Of a DNA stretch of 64,000 nt, positions 37,351 through 45,212 are shown one piece after another. Below the pieces are notes generated by a model, which was not told the origin of the DNA, made no database searches, and was given only the letters and a program-made list of their open reading frames with translations. The number at the start of each line of letters is the position of its first letter. Positions within the stretch are counted from its first letter, which is position 1. Made by a program: the position numbers and the translations under genes. Source of the DNA: Zobellia roscoffensis (lineage in GTDB: Bacteria > Bacteroidota > Bacteroidia > Flavobacteriales > Flavobacteriaceae); assembly GCF_015330165.1 (NCBI RefSeq), contig NZ_JADDXT010000002.1:1982504-2046503 (forward strand), written 5' to 3'.

Positions 37351-37890
37351 ATGATAAAATATATCGCTCTTTTAAGAGGAATTAATGTGAGTGGGCAAAA
37401 GAAAGTGCCCATGGCAGAATTACGGTCTATGTTAACGAACATGGGGTTCATAAACGTGAAAACCTATATTCAAAGCGGTAATGTAGTTTTTGAAAGTGAG
37501 GCAGATAGCACAGCTGCATTAGAAACTTTAATTGCAGATAAAATTAAATTTACTTTTGGTTTTGAAGTGCCTGTTTTGGTTAAAACCAGAACAGACTTTG
37601 AGATTACATTCAAAAGCAATCCATATACAGATGAGGAGGCAATTGCCCAAAAACAGGTATATTTTGTGCTTTTGAAAAATCCACCGAAAAAAGAATGGAT
37701 AGAAGCATTCGCTTCAGAAGTGTATGTGAATGAGGAGTTTGAAATCACTACCAATTGCGTCTATTTACTTTGTAAAACAGGCTACGGAAAAGCGAAACTG
37801 AACAATAATTTGGTAGAGCGAAAGCTAAAAGTAGAGGCCAGTACGCGCAATTATGCTACGATGATTAAATTACTTGACCTATCTTCTTAG
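37351..37890 (+). CDS. DUF1697 family protein
   Basis: 179 residues, normal length for the family. N-terminal signature YIALLRGINVSGQKKVPMAELR and MGFINVKTYIQSGNVVFES are diagnostic. Cytoplasmic, no membrane segment. No biochemical role is established for the family to my knowledge. Directly abuts the flavoprotein stop codon, so translation is probably coupled. It ends 7 bases before the convergent tspO stop. Confidence 0.85.
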   Translation: MIKYIALLRGINVSGQKKVPMAELRSMLTNMGFINVKTYIQSGNVVFESEADSTAALETLIADKIKFTFGFEVPVLVKTRTDFEITFKSNPYTDEEAIAQKQVYFVLLKNPPKKEWIEAFASEVYVNEEFEITTNCVYLLCKTGYGKAKLNNNLVERKLKVEASTRNYATMIKLLDLSS

Positions 37891-37897
37891 AATTTTA

Positions 37898-38371
37898 TTA
37901 GTTTAGTTCCCAGAGTTTATAGTTTAAAACCGTGGCAAAACAAACCCATAGGAAATAGGGCGTCAAAAGCCATGCTGCCGGTTTACTAACTACCTTGAAC
38001 CATTTAATGGTTATAGAAAGAACAACAAGCAAGGCTATAATCACTAGCAGCGCATAGAAAGGTTCTTTTAATCCGAAGAAAACAATGCTCCAGGCGGCAT
38101 TGAGCATCAATTGAAAACCAAAATGATAGAGCGCAGTCTGCACCCAAAGGTGATAAAGCCCTTTTGCCCATACGATACCAGCAGCTATACCCATCATAAT
38201 ATAAAGAACCGTCCAAACCGGAGCAAAAAGCCAGTTAGGTGGGTTGAAACTGGGTTTGTTCAGGGTGGTGAACCAATCGTTTACGGAGCTTTGTGTGGCA
38301 AAACTGGATAGGTAGCCAATAGCCAAACAAATACAGACAGCATAGAAGATGTAAAGGGCTTTCTTTTTCAA
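37898..38371 (-). CDS. tspO: TspO/MBR family tryptophan-rich membrane protein
   Basis: 157 residues with five predicted hydrophobic segments. Family phrases: WFTTLNKPSFNPPNWLFAPVWTVLYIMMGIAAGIVW in the first loop and helix two (quoted here only as the region ~32-67), LMLNAAWSIVFFGL, and the terminal VCFATVLNYKLWELN. Members bind tetrapyrroles and sterols in the membrane and are implicated in stress and porphyrin handling. The gene converges with DUF1697 and diverges from mvaD; nothing in the sequence ties it to either. Confidence 0.92.
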   Translation of the reverse strand: MKKKALYIFYAVCICLAIGYLSSFATQSSVNDWFTTLNKPSFNPPNWLFAPVWTVLYIMMGIAAGIVWAKGLYHLWVQTALYHFGFQLMLNAAWSIVFFGLKEPFYALLVIIALLVVLSITIKWFKVVSKPAAWLLTPYFLWVCFATVLNYKLWELN

Positions 38372-38439
38372 ATTGAAATGCGTTGACCCCTAAAATAGTG
38401 ATTTATTCCATTGAGCGCCATCACAATCTTGGTAAAAAC

Positions 38440-38447
38440 TATCTTTG
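38440..38447 (+). promoter_or_regulatory. Bacteroidetes -7 promoter box (TATCTTTG) of mvaD
   Basis: Exact match to TAnnTTTG, 16 bases before the chosen mvaD start at 38464. I see no clear -33 TTG at the expected spacing. It lies downstream of the alternative ATG at 38383 and so argues for the shorter start. Confidence 0.6.
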
Positions 38448-38463
38448 TACAAAATATTTCTCG

Positions 38464-39549
38464 ATGACCGAAAAAGAATTTATTCCTTCCCCATATAAGA
38501 TTGATGTTCCGTCAGGAAAAACAACCTACAAATCACCCAGTAATATAGCCTTGGTGAAATATTGGGGGAAGAAAGCAAATCAGATTCCTGCAAACCCGTC
38601 TATTAGTTTTACTTTGAACGAATGTGCTACGGTCACAACGCTTACCTATTCCAAATTAGAGAAGGAAAGTAAAGCATTTTCTTTTGAGGTTTCTTTGGAA
38701 GGGAAGAAAGAAGAGGGATTCAAACCAAAAATCAATACTTTCTTTAAGCGGGTGTACGAGTACCTTCCGTTTTTAAGGGAGTATCATTTTGAGATTGAAA
38801 CATCTAATTCTTTTCCGCATAGTAGTGGTATAGCTTCGTCTGCTTCCGGTATGAGCGCACTAGCACTTTGTTTGATGGATATCGAAAAGAGCTTAAATCC
38901 GGATATGACTGTGGAATTTTTCAACCAAAAGGCTTCCTTTTTAGCGCGGTTAGGGTCGGGTAGTGCTGCGAGAAGTATAAAAGGTAGTTTGGTGCAGTGG
39001 GGAGAACATGCAGGAATTAAAGGCAGTTCAAATTTATTCGGAATAGAATATCCTCATAAAGTACACCCTGTTTTTCAAAATTACTGTGATACCATTTTGT
39101 TGGTGGACAAAGGACAAAAGCAAGTAAGTAGTACAGTAGGGCATGATTTAATGCATGGGCACCCATTTGCGCAGCAGCGCTTTTCTCAAGCACATGAAAA
39201 CCTTTCTAAACTGGAATCGATTTTTGCTTCTGGAGATATAAAGAATTTTATTGCTATTGTAGAGAGTGAGGCATTGACATTACATGCTATGATGATGACG
39301 AGTCAGCCGTATTTCATTTTAATGAAACCCAACACACTTGAAATCATTAATAAAATATGGGCATTCCGTGAAAGTTCAAAAACTCATGTATGCTTTACCC
39401 TAGATGCTGGAGCTAATGTTCATGTACTTTATCCTGAAAATGAAAAAGCTCAGGTGCAACAGTTTATTAAAGATGACTTGGCGAGTTTTTGCCAAAATAG
39501 ACAGTTTATCCATGATTTTATAGGAAACGGTGCGCGAAAAATAAACTAG
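38464..39549 (+). CDS. mvaD: Diphosphomevalonate decarboxylase
   Basis: 361 residues from the ATG at 38464, chosen because of the promoter box just upstream and because the conserved region follows normally; the longer frame from 38383 adds an unlikely leader. Signatures: SNIALVKYWGKKANQIPANP (N-terminal), PHSSGIASSASGMSALALCL (GHMP ATP loop), LARLGSGSAARSIKG, and CFTLDAGANVHVLYP with the catalytic Asp314. Converts mevalonate diphosphate to isopentenyl diphosphate with ATP, in the cytoplasm. Neighbour GHMP kinase and UbiA genes fit the pathway. Use of mevalonate rather than MEP is typical of Flavobacteriia. Confidence 0.93.
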   Translation: MTEKEFIPSPYKIDVPSGKTTYKSPSNIALVKYWGKKANQIPANPSISFTLNECATVTTLTYSKLEKESKAFSFEVSLEGKKEEGFKPKINTFFKRVYEYLPFLREYHFEIETSNSFPHSSGIASSASGMSALALCLMDIEKSLNPDMTVEFFNQKASFLARLGSGSAARSIKGSLVQWGEHAGIKGSSNLFGIEYPHKVHPVFQNYCDTILLVDKGQKQVSSTVGHDLMHGHPFAQQRFSQAHENLSKLESIFASGDIKNFIAIVESEALTLHAMMMTSQPYFILMKPNTLEIINKIWAFRESSKTHVCFTLDAGANVHVLYPENEKAQVQQFIKDDLASFCQNRQFIHDFIGNGARKIN

Positions 39550-39832
39550 CAATTTCATAATTAATTAGAATATAGGTCGTTCTTTTTCTAAGAAATACAT
39601 GCCGTTTTGATCCGTAGTGCATCGTAAAACGTATATACAGCATCTATCTAAGTAGAACCGATAATGAGTTGGGCTAGAGTTGGATAAGATTTATTTCTAA
39701 AATCCGACTTATTAAGACTTGAATATGGGTTTTGACGGATAAAATTGTAGCGTTAATCGTGTTGTGGGGCAGAATTATAGAATCATCAAGAGTATATTTC
39801 GTATTTTTGTGCCGTAGCTAACCAACTATATA
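39550..39832. promoter_or_regulatory. Intergenic region before the GHMP kinase gene with TATTTTTG box
   Basis: 283 bases without a gene. The -7 box TATTTTTG (39802-39809) matches TAnnTTTG exactly and lies 23 bases before the ATG at 39833; a matching -33 TTG at normal spacing is not obvious. No stable hairpin with U-tract was seen after mvaD. Confidence 0.5.
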
Positions 39833-40771
39833 ATGAAAGGACCATTATTTTATTCAAAAATACTTCTCTTCGGAGAATATGGCATCATCAAAGATTCTAA
39901 AGGACTCTCTATTCCCTATAACTTTTTTAAGGGAGCTTTGAAGACCGATGAAAATCCGTCTGAAACAGCTAAGAAATCCAATACTAGCCTTCGTGAATAT
40001 GTAGGTTATCTAGAGATGATACATAAAAACAGTCCTGATTTGGTTTCTTTTGATTTTGAAGCTTTAAAAGCAGACGTTTCTGGAGGTATGTACTTTGATA
40101 GTTCTATTCCGCAAGGTTATGGTGTAGGTAGCAGTGGTGCGCTTGTAGCGGCTATTTACGACAAATATGCGCAGGACAAAATCACGGTTCTTGAAAATCT
40201 TACCAGAGAAAAATTGTTGAAGCTGAAAGCAATTTTTGGTAAGATGGAGTCTTTCTTTCATGGTAAGTCATCTGGGCTTGATCCATTGAACAGTTATTTA
40301 AGTATTCCTATTCTTATTAATTCACAAGATAATATAGAGTCGACCAGTATACCTACCCAAAATTCGGAAGGTAAAGGTGCCGTATTCTTATTAGATAGTG
40401 GTTCTACAGGAGAGACAGCACCAATGGTTCAGATTTTTATGGAAAAGATGAAGCAAGAGGGTTTCCGTAATATGCTTAAGGACCAGTTTATAAAACATAC
40501 AGATGCTTGTGTAGAAGATTTTGTAAGCGGTAATGTAAAATCACTTTTTGGTAACTTGAAGCAATTATCTCATGTGGTATTAGATAACTTCAAACCCATG
40601 ATACCGGCAAAATTCCATGACTTATGGAAAAAAGGTATCGAAACTAACGATTACTATCTAAAACTTTGTGGTTCTGGTGGTGGAGGTTATATTCTAGGTT
40701 TTGCAGAAGATTTAGATAAGGCCAAAAAAGCATTAAAGGGCTACAATTTAGAAGTGGTTTACAACTTCTAA
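39833..40771 (+). CDS. GHMP kinase, probable mevalonate kinase
   Basis: 312 residues. GHMP motifs in order: SKILLFGEYGIIKDSKGLSI (motif 1), IPQGYGVGSSGALVAAIY (ATP loop), MESFFHGKSSGLDPLNSY (catalytic Asp region), and LKLCGSGGGGYILGF (motif 3). Phosphorylates mevalonate or phosphomevalonate; the family does not tell these apart by eye, but placement after mvaD favours mevalonate kinase. Followed by UbiA after 12 bases. Length fits mevalonate kinase of Flavobacteriia. Confidence 0.85.
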   Translation: MKGPLFYSKILLFGEYGIIKDSKGLSIPYNFFKGALKTDENPSETAKKSNTSLREYVGYLEMIHKNSPDLVSFDFEALKADVSGGMYFDSSIPQGYGVGSSGALVAAIYDKYAQDKITVLENLTREKLLKLKAIFGKMESFFHGKSSGLDPLNSYLSIPILINSQDNIESTSIPTQNSEGKGAVFLLDSGSTGETAPMVQIFMEKMKQEGFRNMLKDQFIKHTDACVEDFVSGNVKSLFGNLKQLSHVVLDNFKPMIPAKFHDLWKKGIETNDYYLKLCGSGGGGYILGFAEDLDKAKKALKGYNLEVVYNF

Positions 40772-40783
40772 AAATCAACATAC

Positions 40784-41689
40784 ATGCTAGGTAGAAAAAA
40801 TAGACTTTTACTATTAAAGGTATTCAGTCTGTTTTCTGTTGTTCGCGGGTACAATATTCTTATGGTTGTTCTGGCGCAATATCTAGCGTCAATTTATATT
40901 TTGGCGCATCAACTGCGTGTCCGAGAGGTAGTTTTTGATTTAAATCTTTTTATTATTGTTGTATCCTCGGCATTGGTAATTGCAAGTGGGTATATCATCA
41001 ATAATTTTTATGATGCAGAAAAAGACTTGATTAATAAGCCAAGAAAGAGCATGATTGATCGGTTCGTGGGGCAGCAATTTAAGCTTACTACCTATTTCAT
41101 TCTTAATTTTTTAGCGGTTATAGCGGCAAGCTATGTTTCCTTTAAGGCGGTATTTTTCTTTTCGGCCTATATTTTTGGTATTTGGATTTATTCACATAAA
41201 TTGAAGCGACTTCCGTTTGTTGGGAATTTTGTCTCCGCAACTTTAGCTATTGCCCCATTCTTTGCGGTGTTTGTCTATTACAAGAACTTTGAACATGTCA
41301 TTTTCGTTCACGCCATGTTCCTGTTTTTGCTTATTCTGGCACGTGAGATGATAAAAGACCTCGAAAACTTAAAAGGAGATTTAGCTCAGAATTATAAGAC
41401 CATACCAATTTTATGGGGAGGTAAAGTTTCTAAAATTTTCATTTCAATATTGATTCTGTTAACGCTGATCCCCTCGTTATTATTGATACTCACGTTTGAT
41501 GTGGGTTACATGAATTATTATTTTATGGTCTCTGTGGTTCTCCTCATTTTATTTTTGTTTTTACTGGTTAAATCTAAATCTAAGAGAGACTACGTTTGGT
41601 TACACAATATTCTTAAACTCATTATTATTGTGGGTGTTTTTAGCATTCTACTGATAGATGTTGACCTTGTTTTAAATAGAATTTTATAA
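40784..41689 (+). CDS. UbiA-family polyprenyl transferase
   Basis: 301 residues, about eight or nine membrane segments. First Asp-rich motif is present as NNFYDAEKDLINKPRKSM (about 84-101), second as MIKDLENLKGDLAQNYKT (about 188-205). UbiA enzymes transfer an isoprenyl chain onto an acceptor using Mg and these Asp motifs. In Flavobacteriia this locus is usually annotated geranylgeranylglycerol-phosphate geranylgeranyltransferase, but the acceptor cannot be read from sequence. It sits in the isoprenoid group; its stop overlaps the nitrilase start by one base. Confidence 0.85.
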   Translation: MLGRKNRLLLLKVFSLFSVVRGYNILMVVLAQYLASIYILAHQLRVREVVFDLNLFIIVVSSALVIASGYIINNFYDAEKDLINKPRKSMIDRFVGQQFKLTTYFILNFLAVIAASYVSFKAVFFFSAYIFGIWIYSHKLKRLPFVGNFVSATLAIAPFFAVFVYYKNFEHVIFVHAMFLFLLILAREMIKDLENLKGDLAQNYKTIPILWGGKVSKIFISILILLTLIPSLLLILTFDVGYMNYYFMVSVVLLILFLFLLVKSKSKRDYVWLHNILKLIIIVGVFSILLIDVDLVLNRIL

Positions 41690-42639
41690 TGGAAAATATA
41701 TTGAAAGTAGCTCTAGCTCAAATTTCACCCGTGTGGTTGGATAAAAAGGCAACACTTGAGAAAATAGAATTAACCATTCAGGAAGCTGCCCGAGAAAAGG
41801 CAGAGCTTGTTGTTTTTGGAGAAGCTCTTCTGCCTGGTTATCCATTTTGGTTGGCATTGACGGATGGTGCGGCCTGGGATACTAAGGTGAATAAAGAATT
41901 ACATGCCCATTATGCCCGTAATTCAATTCAAATTGAAATAGGGGAATTGGACTCCGTGTGTATGTTGGCAAAGGAAAACAAGATTGCCATTTATTTGGGC
42001 ATTATAGAAAGAGCTCAGAATAGGGGAGGGCATAGCTTGTATTGTTCTTTGGTGTATATTGATGCAGAGGGTAAAATTAAATCCGTGCACCGTAAACTAC
42101 AACCCACTTATGATGAGCGTTTGACATGGTCTCCCGGTGATGGTAATGGACTTCAAGTACATCCATTGAAACAATTTACCGTTGGCGGACTCAACTGTTG
42201 GGAGAATTGGATGCCTTTACCGCGAACAGCACTTTATGGTTTAGGAGAGAATTTACACATTGCGGTATGGCCTGGAAGTGATCATAACACAAAAGATATT
42301 ACCCGTTTTATAGCACGAGAATCTCGCAGCTTTGTAATCTCTGTTTCTTCATTAATGAAAAGAAAGGATTTTCCTAAAAGCACGCCTCATTTAGCCGAAA
42401 TTTTGAAAAAGGCACCAGAGGTTATGGCGAATGGTGGCTCGTGTGTAGCTGGCCCTGATGGCGAATGGTTGCTTGAGCCTGCGGTAGATAAAGAAGGGTT
42501 GTTGTATCAAGACCTAGATTTTAACAGGGTTTACGAAGAACGCCAGAATTTTGATCCTGTCGGACACTACTCAAGACCTGATATTACGAAGCTTAGCGTA
42601 AATAGGGAGCGTCAATCTACCGTAGAGTTCAAAGATTAA
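41689..42639 (+). CDS. Nitrilase-branch carbon-nitrogen hydrolase
   Basis: 316 residues, no signal peptide. Catalytic triad Glu45 (VVFGEALLPGYPFW), Lys136 (HRKLQPTYDE), Cys170 (GGLNCWENWMPLPR). The CWEN motif around the nucleophile is typical of true nitrilases rather than amidases or NAD synthetase amidotransferase domains. Hydrolyses organic nitriles to carboxylic acids or amides; substrate unknown. The start overlaps the UbiA stop by one base, so it is coupled to the isoprenoid genes, which is unusual. Followed by the RluB-like gene with its own -7 box between. Confidence 0.88.
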   Translation: MENILKVALAQISPVWLDKKATLEKIELTIQEAAREKAELVVFGEALLPGYPFWLALTDGAAWDTKVNKELHAHYARNSIQIEIGELDSVCMLAKENKIAIYLGIIERAQNRGGHSLYCSLVYIDAEGKIKSVHRKLQPTYDERLTWSPGDGNGLQVHPLKQFTVGGLNCWENWMPLPRTALYGLGENLHIAVWPGSDHNTKDITRFIARESRSFVISVSSLMKRKDFPKSTPHLAEILKKAPEVMANGGSCVAGPDGEWLLEPAVDKEGLLYQDLDFNRVYEERQNFDPVGHYSRPDITKLSVNRERQSTVEFKD

Positions 42640-42642
42640 ACC

Positions 42643-42650
42643 TACCTTTG
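42643..42650 (+). promoter_or_regulatory. Bacteroidetes -7 promoter box (TACCTTTG) of the RluB-like gene
   Basis: Exact TAnnTTTG, 15 bases before the chosen ATG at 42666. No convincing -33 element. Its place supports 42666 over the in-frame ATG at 42648, which would begin inside the box. Confidence 0.6.
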
Positions 42651-42665
42651 CATAAATTTTTAGAT

Positions 42666-43514
42666 ATGGGCAGATCAGATTCCAACAATGATAAGAGAGC
42701 TTCAGGCAGACAAGGTGGTACTTTTCGTAAGAAGAGTTATGCGCGTGGTAATTCGCCAATACGAAAGAAAACAGAACAAGAACCTAAGAAACCGTCAGAT
42801 CCTAACTTGATTCGATTGAACAAGTATGTGGCCAACTCTGGTGTATGTTCTCGTAGAGAAGCTGATATTTATATTTCCGCAGGTAGTGTTACCGTAAACG
42901 GAAAACCCGTAATTGAAATGGGTTACAAAGTAAAACTTACCGATGAGGTTAAATTTGATGGCCGTTTATTGAATCCGATAAAAAAGGAATACGTTTTACT
43001 GAACAAGCCAAAAGATTTTACAACTGCGGCTCGTAACGAGCAAGGTAGACGTACCGCTATTGGTTTAATTTCTAAGGCGACAAAAACCGAGCTTAAGCCT
43101 GTAGGAAAATTGAGTAAAGATACAACAGGACTTTTGTTGTTTACCAATGATGGGGATTTAACAAAGCGTTTGAACAGTCCTAAAAACGGACTGAGAAAGA
43201 TATTTCATATCGAATTGAACAAGCCTTTACGTAGTGCCGATTTGAAGAAAATTCAAGATGGTTTACTTGTAGAAGAAAAAGTAATTAAGGTACAAGATGT
43301 TAGCTTTGTTGATAAAGCACCTAAGAACCAGGTAGGTATGGAGATTTTTAGTACCCGTACCAATATTGTACAACGTATTTTTGAAACACTGGGCTACGAA
43401 ATTGTAAAATTAGACCGTGTGGTGTATGCAGGTCTTACCAAAAAAGATTTACCAAGAGGTCATTGGCGCTACTTAACAGAACAAGAAGTGGTCAATTTAG
43501 GGATGATTAAATAA
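42666..43514 (+). CDS. RluB/RsuA-like pseudouridine synthase family protein with altered active site
   Basis: 282 residues. A basic, low-complexity N-terminal tail (GRSDSNNDKRASGRQ...) precedes an S4 RNA-binding domain (LIRLNKYVANSGVCSRREAD; about 52-100), then the pseudouridine-synthase fold (EYVLLNKPKDF; GLLLFTNDGDLTKRL; LDRVVYAGLTKKDLPRG). In active enzymes the motif is GRLDxxTxGLLL with catalytic Asp; here it reads GKLSKDTTGLLL, so the aligned residue is Ser150 with an Asp two positions later (152). The C-terminal GxNRxVRRxFE motif is also changed to RTNIVQRIFE. So it may be inactive, an RNA-binding paralogue, or use a different Asp. Own promoter box and terminator. Confidence 0.85.
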   Translation: MGRSDSNNDKRASGRQGGTFRKKSYARGNSPIRKKTEQEPKKPSDPNLIRLNKYVANSGVCSRREADIYISAGSVTVNGKPVIEMGYKVKLTDEVKFDGRLLNPIKKEYVLLNKPKDFTTAARNEQGRRTAIGLISKATKTELKPVGKLSKDTTGLLLFTNDGDLTKRLNSPKNGLRKIFHIELNKPLRSADLKKIQDGLLVEEKVIKVQDVSFVDKAPKNQVGMEIFSTRTNIVQRIFETLGYEIVKLDRVVYAGLTKKDLPRGHWRYLTEQEVVNLGMIK

Positions 43515-43656
43515 TTTACTCGATAATCGAGATTAAATGCCCCGAGATAGTTTACTATAATAACGATACCATAATATTGTGATAACCTTTGGGAGTTTCA
43601 AAAACCACATCTTTGCAGAGCAATTTACTTGTTCAACCGAGTAAAGAAGATGCCTT

Positions 43657-43690
43657 AAAACCGATATTTGTATCGGTTTTGTCTTTTTTG
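43657..43690 (+). terminator. Rho-independent terminator after the RluB-like gene
   Basis: Perfect ten-base stem AAAACCGATA / TATCGGTTTT (43657-43666, 43671-43680) with TTTG loop, then GTCTTTTTTG. A-rich before, T-rich after: works rightward and possibly also for the leftward gene at 43714-44265. Confidence 0.8.
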
Positions 43691-43713
43691 ATAGTTTCTC
43701 GTGTCAGACTAAA

Positions 43714-44265
43714 TCAATTTTCTAACGGTAAATCCCATGTTTCCCAATCATGAGGTTCTGTTCTCCCATCCCAAAAATATTTAAAGGGCAATGCACCTTC
43801 TTGCCAAGGGGCTAGAGGGTAGATGTCATAATTATCTTTATGCTCATAAAGACCATAAGTAGGATTTTCTCCCCAGTAAAATTCAAATTTCACGGTTGTA
43901 TCAAGTTCTTTTACAAATACACTACCCAACACAATAGGATGTGTAGAGCCACTAACAGGTTTTGTGTAAGCGTTTGCACCTTCAATTTTCAAAGGAGTTC
44001 CTATTGGTAATGTATATATTGAATCAATAGTTCCGTAAAAATGGGTTGTATCCATTTCGATGATGTACGGATGTTCTTCAACGAAATGTTCGTAATTGGC
44101 AGCTATATAAGCAGGCTGTTTTGTAGTTAAGGTCTTATCAATAATTTCATTGTAGGGAAATTGCTTGGATAAATCTTTAGTCTTTGTCCTAAAAGCTAAA
44201 TAAATGATACCTGCAATTAGAAATATAAAAACTACAAAGCCAATTAGTATATTTTTCAAAGACAT
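43714..44265 (-). CDS. Hypothetical single-pass membrane protein
   Basis: 183 residues. MSLKN is followed by one strong hydrophobic helix (about 6-25) ending YLAFRTKTK, then a soluble C-terminal part of about 155 residues rich in aromatics (DIYPLAPWQEGALPFKYFWDGRTEPHDWETWDL at the end region). I do not recognise a family. It starts 10 bases after the PorP/SprF gene in the same direction, so it may belong to that type IX unit or to the end of the transcript. Confidence 0.55.
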   Translation of the reverse strand: MSLKNILIGFVVFIFLIAGIIYLAFRTKTKDLSKQFPYNEIIDKTLTTKQPAYIAANYEHFVEEHPYIIEMDTTHFYGTIDSIYTLPIGTPLKIEGANAYTKPVSGSTHPIVLGSVFVKELDTTVKFEFYWGENPTYGLYEHKDNYDIYPLAPWQEGALPFKYFWDGRTEPHDWETWDLPLEN

Positions 44266-44275
44266 GGTAACTAAT

Positions 44276-45208
44276 TTAATCTATTGCGTAACCATCGCCA
44301 AATTGATAGCTAAGTATAAGTCCGTGAGTGTTCCCCAGTGAAGAATCATTAGTTGCTAAATTGTAATTGTAAATTGCTCTTACATTATCAAAGACATAAA
44401 TACCTGCTAAAAAGTTTATGGAATTATTGGATCTATAACCAGTGCCTATTTCAAATTTATTTCTAAAGCTCACAGCTACATTAATATCTGCTTGTAAGGG
44501 CGCACCATCTTCGTATTTTAGAAGAAGGTTTGGTTTTATCATTAAATCCTGAAAACGATTGTTAAAGAATCGATATCCAAAATACCCGTAATAGGGGCTG
44601 TTTAGGTTTAAGGTATCATCTGAAGCTAAAGCATCACCTAAAATATTAGGTGTAGAAAACCCTACATAAAATGAAGCGTGATTAAATAAAAAACCTAAAC
44701 CAATAGTGGGTATAGAAGCGCTTATATCTTGTGCAAAGTTGGGGTCGCCAACAATTCCTAATTGGGTTAAGTTATTTTGGTATTGCTGTAGACCGGCCGT
44801 AATACCAAAAGACAATACCCCGGCATCGTAAAGTTGCCAATAGGGTCTGTCACTTTTAAAATCAAAGAATATTTTGTACGAGTACGAAGCAAAGAAATTG
44901 GTGGAAGTAGTTACTCCGATCTGATCTCGGATAAAACCTGCTCCCAAACCAACTTTATTACGATTAAGAGACCCATGCCCGCTTAACGAAAAACTTTTAG
45001 GACTCCCTTCTATAGAGTTTAGAAAACCAGAATTACTTAGTGAGATTTCTGTGTTTTGGGTTAAACCTGCATATGCAGAATTTATTAAAAATGGATTATA
45101 GTTATACTCTGTAAAGGTGGGCGTTTGTTGCCCAAATAGAGAATTGTATGATATGAACGACAGCAAAACACCTAGTGCTAGCGTGCCAATAGTTTTATTT
45201 ATTTTCAT
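44276..45208 (-). CDS. PorP/SprF family type IX secretion outer-membrane protein
   Basis: 310 residues with Sec signal (SYNSLFGQQ, cleavage near 27). The start of the mature protein PTFTEYNYNPFLINSAYAGL is the PorP/SprF hallmark (QYxxNPxxxNPAYAG-like), followed by beta-barrel-like strands and FGDGYAID at the end. Such proteins act with the type IX machinery and are usually encoded just after a type B C-terminal-domain substrate that they attach or help secrete. Here the giant BspA-like protein ends 4 bases upstream, fitting that pairing. Confidence 0.9.
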   Translation of the reverse strand: MKINKTIGTLALGVLLSFISYNSLFGQQTPTFTEYNYNPFLINSAYAGLTQNTEISLSNSGFLNSIEGSPKSFSLSGHGSLNRNKVGLGAGFIRDQIGVTTSTNFFASYSYKIFFDFKSDRPYWQLYDAGVLSFGITAGLQQYQNNLTQLGIVGDPNFAQDISASIPTIGLGFLFNHASFYVGFSTPNILGDALASDDTLNLNSPYYGYFGYRFFNNRFQDLMIKPNLLLKYEDGAPLQADINVAVSFRNKFEIGTGYRSNNSINFLAGIYVFDNVRAIYNYNLATNDSSLGNTHGLILSYQFGDGYAID

Positions 45209-45212
45209 TGGT

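Noticed and set aside
38383..38463. Upstream start for mvaD
   Set aside because: Lies before an exact -7 promoter box at 38440; the leader matches nothing in the family.
43519..43531. Small palindrome CTCGAT-A-ATCGAG just after the RluB-like gene
   Set aside because: No U-tract and only six-base arms; the true terminator is at 43657-43690.
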